From: an uncultured Megamonas sp.
GTDB lineage: Bacteria; Bacillota_C; Negativicutes; Selenomonadales; Selenomonadaceae
NCBI GenBank assembly: GCA_900556715.1
Contig: USPM01000023.1
Coordinates: 1 to 11,510 of the forward strand
DNA length: 11,510 bases
Direction of reading: 5' to 3'
Shown: piece after piece, positions 6,911-11,510 of the stretch
Numbering within the stretch: the stretch's first letter is position 1
How the letters are laid out: every line of letters starts with the position of its first letter
Made by a program: the position numbers and the translations under genes
The notes under the pieces: model-generated
Told to the model about the DNA's origin: nothing
Seen by the model: the letters and a program-made list of their open reading frames with translations, nothing else
Databases searched by the model: none

Positions 6911-6957
6911 AATAAAGCTCCTTAAAAGCTGTCCACTGACTTTTAAGGAGCTTTATT
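6911..6957. terminator. Bidirectional terminator between the symporter and GH127 genes
   Basis: AATAAAGCTCCTTAAAAG (6911-6928) pairs perfectly over 18 bp with its inverse at 6940-6957; the loop is 11 nt (6929-6939). It lies 19 bp past the symporter stop and only 2 bp past the GH127 stop on the other strand. The flanks are T-rich in both directions. Confidence 0.85.
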
Positions 6958-6959
6958 TA

Positions 6960-8924
6960 TTATTTAGCTTTCAACCAAATAGCCATTTCATTTTCGCCGC
7001 GATTAAAGGCACAAAAATATGGTATTAGTTTTAACTTAATAATCTCTGTATTATTTTGTTTTACGTCTATATTTCTATATAAGACATCATTCCATTGCTT
7101 ATCTAAAATTAATTTTTCAGCTTCTAATTCTAATTTTACAATATTCCCTAAACTATCATTATCCTTATATTCATTTATCTTCTTATTTGTGTCTATAGTT
7201 ATCAAATGCAAATTAGCTCCATTATCCACACCTTCTGCACAATAAATAATAGGACCTCTTTGTATAGCAATTTTTCCATAATCTTCACGAACTAAAGGAT
7301 TTGCACAAACAAAATTAGCTTCTATTTGTATATCAAAAATAACTATATCTCCTTTTTCCCAAGTTCTATCTATAATAGCATAACCTTTTTCTATTTTAGG
7401 TATAAATTTTTTACCATTTAGCTTGAATGAATATCTATTTGCCCAACTAGGAATACGTAAACCTAATTTAAATGTTGCCTCACTATTTACTTTAAAAGTA
7501 ATTTTTCCATCCCATGGATAATCTGTAATTTCTTCAATACTTATCACTTGATTATTAATTTTAAAATCAGATTTATTACTTACATATAAATTACTATAAA
7601 TAGCATCATCTTTTACTGTATACATATATTCATCTAAAGAACTTAATAATCTAGCTAAATTAGGTGGACAACATGCACAACCAAACCACGCTGGACGAAC
7701 AGTTTTTACATGTGATTTACCTGGATCTTTATGACTTAATTGAGGAACAACTTCCAATGGATTTACATAAAAGAAATGTTTCCCATCAAGAGCCATACCA
7801 TCTATAACTGTATTATATAAAGCTTTTTCCATTATATCTGCATATTGACTATCCACATCTAATTTTAACATATTATTTGCAAAAAAGATCAATCCTATAG
7901 AAGCACATGTTTCACAATACATTGTATCATTTGGCAAATCATAATCTGCAGTAAATGCTTCTCCTATAACAGTAGAACCTATACCACCTGTTATATACAT
8001 ACGTTTAGTAACAATATTCTTCCATAAACGTTTACAAGCTTCAAACATTTTTTCATCATTATTTAAACGAGCCAACATAGCCATACCTGTACACATATAC
8101 ATAACACGTACGGCATGTCCTTCAGCTGTTTCTTGTTCCAAAATAGGCTTATGATTTTGATAATATTCTGGCTTAAAACTTTCCATACCTTCAATTACAG
8201 GTTTAGTTGAAGGATCTGTTTTCTGTTGTTCTTTAAAGAAATTTGGATTTTTTCCACGTTCATATAAGAAGAAATTTGCTAATTTCTTATATTTATCATT
8301 TTTTGTAAGTTCAAATAAACGAAGTAATGCCAATTCTATTTCTTCGTGTCCATCATATCCATGAATTTTTCCATCTTCACTGCCAAAAACATCATCAATA
8401 TGATCTGATAATTTACAAGCAATATCTAATATTTTTTGATTTTTTGTAACACTATAATAGCCAACTGCTGCTTCAATAAAATGCCCTGCACAATAAAGTT
8501 CATGACTCTGATATAAACGTTTATATCTACGCTCTGGTGCTTCTATAGTGAAATATGTGTTTAAATATCCATCACTTTGTTGTGCTTTTGCTAATAAATC
8601 TACTACCCCATCTGCAATTTTTTGTAAATCGTCATCTTGATGTTGATGTAATGCATATGCTACTGCTTCGAGCCATTTATAAACATCACTATCTTGAAAA
8701 ACCATTCCATAATGTTTTCCTTTGCTTATTCCAGCTGCAATTTTGAAATTTTCAATAGCATGGCTTTTCTCTGCTGGTATATGATCTGCATCTCTTTCTT
8801 TTTCAATTTTAATATCTGCTTCATCATTCAATACTGACCATTGAAAAGGTAACATTTCTTCACGGATTAAATTTATATATTGTTGCCAAAATGGTGCTGT
8901 TATTTTTATTTTATTTTCAAACAT
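6960..8924 (-). CDS. Beta-L-arabinofuranosidase, GH127 (HypBA1-like), cytoplasmic
   Basis: A 654-residue protein, close in length to Bifidobacterium HypBA1 (658), the GH127 enzyme that releases L-arabinose from beta-L-arabinofuranosides such as the beta-1,2-linked oligosaccharides of extensin. Family motifs: DGHEEIELAL (191-200) in the (alpha/alpha)6 barrel, ITGGIGST (311-318), GEAF (321-324), YCETC (336-340) and CACCPPNLARLL (416-427). The zinc site of HypBA1 (Glu338, Cys340, Cys417, Cys418) corresponds to Glu338, Cys340, Cys418 and Cys419 here. The nucleophile Cys418 and acid/base Glu322 are therefore both kept (HypBA1 numbers from memory). There is no signal peptide, so it should act on imported sugar. 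The SD is AAGGAG (complement of 8932-8937), 7 nt from the ATG. It is the second gene of an operon, 49 bp after the GPH transporter, which likely supplies its substrate. Related families (GH146, GH142) share part of the fold, but the conserved Cys/Glu set favours GH127. Confidence 0.93.
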   Translation of the reverse strand: MFENKIKITAPFWQQYINLIREEMLPFQWSVLNDEADIKIEKERDADHIPAEKSHAIENFKIAAGISKGKHYGMVFQDSDVYKWLEAVAYALHQHQDDDLQKIADGVVDLLAKAQQSDGYLNTYFTIEAPERRYKRLYQSHELYCAGHFIEAAVGYYSVTKNQKILDIACKLSDHIDDVFGSEDGKIHGYDGHEEIELALLRLFELTKNDKYKKLANFFLYERGKNPNFFKEQQKTDPSTKPVIEGMESFKPEYYQNHKPILEQETAEGHAVRVMYMCTGMAMLARLNNDEKMFEACKRLWKNIVTKRMYITGGIGSTVIGEAFTADYDLPNDTMYCETCASIGLIFFANNMLKLDVDSQYADIMEKALYNTVIDGMALDGKHFFYVNPLEVVPQLSHKDPGKSHVKTVRPAWFGCACCPPNLARLLSSLDEYMYTVKDDAIYSNLYVSNKSDFKINNQVISIEEITDYPWDGKITFKVNSEATFKLGLRIPSWANRYSFKLNGKKFIPKIEKGYAIIDRTWEKGDIVIFDIQIEANFVCANPLVREDYGKIAIQRGPIIYCAEGVDNGANLHLITIDTNKKINEYKDNDSLGNIVKLELEAEKLILDKQWNDVLYRNIDVKQNNTEIIKLKLIPYFCAFNRGENEMAIWLKAK

Positions 8925-8973
8925 AATAAATCTCCTTAATAATAATCGATTTTCATCTATTAACTATTTTTTA

Positions 8974-10320
8974 TTAACTATTTCTTTTTGCTAAATCTAA
9001 AAGAATATTATTTTCATTTTGTTCATACTTACGATAAAAAAGCATAGGAATAATTCCACATAAGAAAATTATTGCAGGAAGCCATGTAAATACGAATTGT
9101 ATACCAAATAATGCTGTTGAAGATTGTACTGCATTAGGCACATAACCAAATAAATTCATAACAGCTGCTGGAATAAAACCGCCTATTCCAGAGCCAGCTT
9201 TGATACAAAATGCACTTCCTATAGCTGTTAAAAATCCACTAGCACGAATACCTGTTTTCCATTCTCCAAAATCAACTGTATCTGAAAGCATAGCAAATGG
9301 CATTGAACATGCTATACCTTGCCCTAAAGAAGCAATAATCCAAAAAATAATCATTAATTCTATATTAGTGCCTACAAAGAAAATACCAATATGTCCGCCT
9401 GCAACTAGAATAAAACCTAAAATCATTGTTCCATATTTATTAAATCTTTTTACTAATAATGGAATAGAAATCATACCTACAACTTGAACCAACATTATGC
9501 CATTTATAAATGCTGTTAAACTTTTATCTCCTAGATAATATTGACAATAATATACTACAGTGGATAAACGTATAGTTAATGCTATCCAAAAAATCAAATT
9601 AGCTATAACAACCAATATCCATGGCCAATTACCTTTTATTGCTTTTACACTATCTTTTATTGGTATACTTTTTATTTTCTCTACGTTAACTTCACGTAAA
9701 TTCTTAAAAGCTACTATAAATAAAACAATAGCGATAATACCAAAAAATGCTAATGTATATGAAAAACCTTTTTGTTCATTTCCTTCACCAAAAAAAGCAA
9801 CCAAAGGCAATGTAAAAGTCATACAGATAAATGCCCCTATATTACCGCCAACCATACGAAATGTATTTAATATAACACGTTCACCTGGACGATGAGTTAA
9901 ATTCGGTAATATTGAAGTAATTGCTGTTTGTATCCCCGTATAAAAAATTCCTGCTAATATATAAGTAACTACAGCATAAATTATTTTTGTTGTACCTGAT
10001 AGAGCTGGTGTAGTAAATGTAAGCCACATAAATACAGCAAATGGTACACATAACCATAAAAAGTATGGTCTAGATTGTCCATATTTAGATTTAGTATGGT
10101 CAACAATAAAACCCCAAACAGGAGCATCTATTGCATCTAATAAACGAGTAAACAATAAAATTGCTCCAGCTGTAGCAACAGATAAACCAAAAACATCTGT
10201 ATAGAAATACAACAAATAAGAACCTATTATACAATATAATAAATTTCCGCATCCATCAGTTAAACCATAACTTAAACGACCAGATAATGGTACTTTATGA
10301 TTAACTTGATTATTATTCAT
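8974..10320 (-). CDS. GPH-family sugar:cation symporter (MelB-like), likely arabinoside transporter
   Basis: A 448-residue inner-membrane protein with about 12 membrane segments, of the glycoside-pentoside-hexuronide:cation symporter family (MelB, XynB-type transporters). The N-terminal signature is visible: GYGL-like start, YFYTDVFGLS (39-48), and RLLDAIDAPVWG (59-70) followed by Asp74. The C-terminal half has SMPFAMLSDTVDFGEWKTGIRASG (339-362), the usual family block. In MelB the motif carries Asp55 and Asp59; here Asp62 matches Asp55, but the Asp59 position is Ala66 and the second Asp is one residue earlier (Asp65). It precedes GH127 by 49 bp on the same strand and ends in tandem stops TAA TAA, so the two are most likely co-transcribed and the substrate is probably a short beta-L-arabinofuranoside. 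A GTG at 10350 is in frame, but the ATG at 10318-10320 has the SD. The substrate assignment rests on context. Confidence 0.9.
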   Translation of the reverse strand: MNNNQVNHKVPLSGRLSYGLTDGCGNLLYCIIGSYLLYFYTDVFGLSVATAGAILLFTRLLDAIDAPVWGFIVDHTKSKYGQSRPYFLWLCVPFAVFMWLTFTTPALSGTTKIIYAVVTYILAGIFYTGIQTAITSILPNLTHRPGERVILNTFRMVGGNIGAFICMTFTLPLVAFFGEGNEQKGFSYTLAFFGIIAIVLFIVAFKNLREVNVEKIKSIPIKDSVKAIKGNWPWILVVIANLIFWIALTIRLSTVVYYCQYYLGDKSLTAFINGIMLVQVVGMISIPLLVKRFNKYGTMILGFILVAGGHIGIFFVGTNIELMIIFWIIASLGQGIACSMPFAMLSDTVDFGEWKTGIRASGFLTAIGSAFCIKAGSGIGGFIPAAVMNLFGYVPNAVQSSTALFGIQFVFTWLPAIIFLCGIIPMLFYRKYEQNENNILLDLAKRNS

Positions 10321-10328
10321 ATTTAAAA

Positions 10329-10335
10329 CCACCTT
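10329..10335 (-). promoter_or_regulatory. SD that sets the GPH transporter start at 10320
   Basis: On the minus strand AAGGTGG (complement of 10329-10335) lies 8 nt before the ATG at 10318-10320. The GTG 30 bases upstream has no SD, and using it would place this SD inside the coding sequence. Confidence 0.75.
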
Positions 10336-10416
10336 ATTTTTTTTAGTCACGTAACTTTTAACTGTTTATATTTTATATAATTATTTGAAAACTTTAAATA
10401 AATAAAATTAACATTT

Positions 10417-10490
10417 AATAGTATAATATTAGCATAAATAGTATAATAAAATTATCATAACTAATAAAAAAATATATAGTATAATATTAA
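10417..10490. repeat. Phased AGTATAATA repeats between the GPH operon and the AraC gene
   Basis: AATAGTATAATA occurs at 10417-10428 and again at 10437-10448, exactly 20 bp apart. A third near copy, TATAGTATAATATTAA, begins at 10475, and a shorter AGTATAA lies at 10527-10533. The copies also contain TATAAT, so some may serve as -10 elements for the AraC gene on the plus strand. The 20-bp phase and the divergent setting suggest half-sites for the neighbouring AraC-family protein. I found no convincing -35/-10 for the GPH operon on the minus strand, which would fit an activator-dependent promoter. Confidence 0.45.
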
Positions 10491-10547
10491 TAATCATCAT
10501 TATTATGCTTAATTTCAAGTTTTATCAGTATAACGAAATTAATATTT

Positions 10548-10554
10548 GAGGTGA
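10548..10554 (+). promoter_or_regulatory. SD supporting a TTG start for the AraC gene
   Basis: GAGGTGA at 10548-10554 lies about 5 nt before the TTG at 10559-10561. The first internal ATG is codon 32, too far in: it would remove part of the conserved N-terminal domain. Confidence 0.6.
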
Positions 10555-10558
10555 TTTT

Positions 10559-11446
10559 TTGTATATTATTTTTACTTGTCCACCTTTGCCTCATTTAATA
10601 GTGGGAGGTAAATCATTATATCGAGTAGGCGATTTACATTTAAGAAGAATCATGCCGTCTACATTTGACTTAATATTTGTAACTGCTGGCAAACTTTATT
10701 TAGAAGAAAATTCTCAAAAATATATTCTCAAAAAAGGAGAATTCTTAATTTTACCACCAAATAGATTGCACAAAGGATATAAATGTTGTGATGAAGCTAC
10801 AGATTTCTTTTGGCTACATTTTTATACTACTGGTAAATTCAAATATATGGATAAACCCATTTATGATAAAAATCACAAACAAAAAGCAAATTATCAATTT
10901 ACTAAAGAACCTTTCCATATATCATTACCTCAACATGGTTCACTAACAGTCGAACAACAATCTCAAATGGCTGAATATATGAATACCATTGTTCAAGTAA
11001 AAATTGATAAAACTAAGCCCAAAAAAGATTTCTATTCTTCAACTGTTTCTCAATTAAAAAGCCAACAATTATTTTTTTCTATTTTAAGCATTCTTTGTGA
11101 TATTCATGAACCTAATACCAAAAATGTAGCAGAAAAAATTCATGAACATTTTTCTCTATTCTACACAGAAAGATTTGATTTGAAAAAACTATCTGATGAA
11201 TATGCTTTTCATCCTACACATATAATTCGTTGCGTAAAAAATAAATATGGCTTAAGCCCACTACAACTACTCTTGCATATACGCATACAAAAAGCAAAAG
11301 AATTATTAACACATACAAACTTTACTATTAATAAAGTAGCTATATCTGTAGGATTTGATGATAATGCATATTTCACTAAACAATTTAAACGTATAGTCGG
11401 CACTACTCCCACAAATTATAGAAAACAACATCTAAAATCAGTCTAA
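10559..11446 (+). CDS. AraC/XylS-family transcriptional regulator, likely controlling the GPH-GH127 operon
   Basis: A 295-residue two-domain regulator. The N-terminal part (about 12-95) is an AraC-type cupin sugar-binding domain: GGKSLYRVGDLHLRR (16-30), FDLIFVTAGKLYL (36-48), GEFLILPPNRLHKGY (60-74) and FFWLHFYT (83-90). After a variable linker, the C-terminal DNA-binding domain has two helix-turn-helix units at about 207-228 and 255-279; the second reads INKVAISVGFDDNAYFTKQFKRIVGTTPTNYRK (257-289), the AraC signature. It starts with TTG behind the SD GAGGTGA. It is divergent from the transporter-GH127 operon with 238 bp between, the usual arrangement for a local activator, and the ligand is likely arabinose or an arabinoside. 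The repeats on both sides of the gene are candidate sites for it. No terminator is visible after the stop. Regulator class is certain; target and ligand are inferred. Confidence 0.93.
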   Translation: MYIIFTCPPLPHLIVGGKSLYRVGDLHLRRIMPSTFDLIFVTAGKLYLEENSQKYILKKGEFLILPPNRLHKGYKCCDEATDFFWLHFYTTGKFKYMDKPIYDKNHKQKANYQFTKEPFHISLPQHGSLTVEQQSQMAEYMNTIVQVKIDKTKPKKDFYSSTVSQLKSQQLFFSILSILCDIHEPNTKNVAEKIHEHFSLFYTERFDLKKLSDEYAFHPTHIIRCVKNKYGLSPLQLLLHIRIQKAKELLTHTNFTINKVAISVGFDDNAYFTKQFKRIVGTTPTNYRKQHLKSV

Positions 11447-11461
11447 CATTATTTTAAAATA

Positions 11462-11494
11462 GCTATAATAAAACAAAAATGCTATAATAAAACA
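11462..11494 (+). repeat. Two copies of GCTATAATAAAACA, 19 bp apart, before the next gene
   Basis: GCTATAATAAAACA occurs exactly at 11462-11475 and 11481-11494, 16 bp past the AraC stop. The core TATAATA is shared with the repeats at 10417-10490. Each copy contains a perfect TATAAT (11464-11469 and 11483-11488), so they may be -10 elements, though no good -35 lies 16-18 bp upstream of either. The spacing is close to two helical turns. Confidence 0.45.
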
Positions 11495-11500
11495 TATTGT

Positions 11501-11509
11501 AAAGGAGGA
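11501..11509 (+). promoter_or_regulatory. Strong SD for a gene starting just beyond the right edge
   Basis: AAAGGAGGA is a near-perfect Shine-Dalgarno, ending one base before the window end. A start codon is expected within about 10 bases outside, so a plus-strand gene follows the AraC gene by about 70 bp, with either its own promoter or read-through. Confidence 0.7.
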
Positions 11510-11510
11510 C

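Noticed and set aside
6892..6960. Small RNA gene between the symporter and GH127
   Set aside because: The only structure is the 18-bp hairpin, which is fully explained as a terminator shared by two convergent genes.
9200..9895. Two plus-strand open frames opposite the GPH transporter
   Set aside because: Antisense to a membrane protein gene, which tends to leave open frames; no SD or family features.
10321..10350. GTG start giving a 458-residue GPH transporter
   Set aside because: No SD in front of it, and the strong AAGGTGG would lie inside the coding region; the ATG at 10320 is preferred.
10417..10550. CRISPR or a transposon end formed by the AGTATAATA repeats
   Set aside because: Repeats are short, imperfect, irregularly spaced and without unique spacers, target duplications or a transposase; regulatory sites are simpler.
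11450..11461. 12-bp palindrome TATTTTAAAATA after the AraC gene as a terminator
   Set aside because: All A/T, no loop and no following T-run; it cannot form a stable hairpin.

Overview
The window looks like chromosome from an AT-rich, low-GC diderm Firmicute of the class Negativicutes, most likely a gut genus near Megamonas or Selenomonas. The best clue is at the left edge: a signal peptide followed directly by an S-layer-homology (SLH) domain, the N-terminus typical of the OmpM-type porins that tie the outer membrane to peptidoglycan in this class. The low GC content, strong Shine-Dalgarno (SD) sites and metabolic gene content agree. The genus is an inference, not a proof. I see no mobile element, CRISPR array, tRNA, rRNA or broken gene, so this reads as ordinary, well-organised chromosome.

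Layout from left to right. (1) Partial OmpM-like gene, minus strand. (2) Minus-strand GH36 alpha-galactosidase behind an unusually readable control region: a -35/-10 pair, a cre/LacI-type operator just downstream of the predicted transcription start, and two 21-bp-spaced ACATAAA repeats just upstream of the -35. (3) Plus-strand ABC-F ATPase of the Uup/YfmR type. (4) Convergent to it, a small minus-strand FlK-like hotdog thioesterase; the two share a long bidirectional hairpin. (5) Plus-strand dicarboxylate/amino acid:cation symporter with a near-consensus promoter and a leader carrying three tandem 8-mers. (6) Across a second bidirectional terminator, a minus-strand operon of a GPH-family sugar symporter and a GH127 beta-L-arabinofuranosidase. 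(7) Divergent from that operon, an AraC-family regulator with a TTG start. (8) The right edge ends in a strong SD sequence for a gene starting just outside.

How the genes fit together: the symporter, the GH127 enzyme and the AraC regulator form a compact locus for uptake and cytoplasmic hydrolysis of small beta-L-arabinofuranosides, such as those released from plant hydroxyproline-rich glycoproteins. Neither GH127 nor GH36 has a signal peptide, so both should act on imported oligosaccharides. The alpha-galactosidase would handle raffinose- or melibiose-type sugars and has its own promoter. The ABC-F protein, thioesterase and acidic-substrate symporter are housekeeping or general metabolism genes with no evident link to the sugar genes. 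No intergenic stretch exceeds 300 bases. The three largest (about 2673-2949, 5345-5628 and 10321-10558) hold the promoters and repeats described below.

I do not see a clearly undescribed system. The most useful leads are the alpha-galactosidase control region, the 20-bp-phased repeats around the AraC gene, a shifted cation-site Asp in the GPH transporter, and the repeats in the symporter leader.
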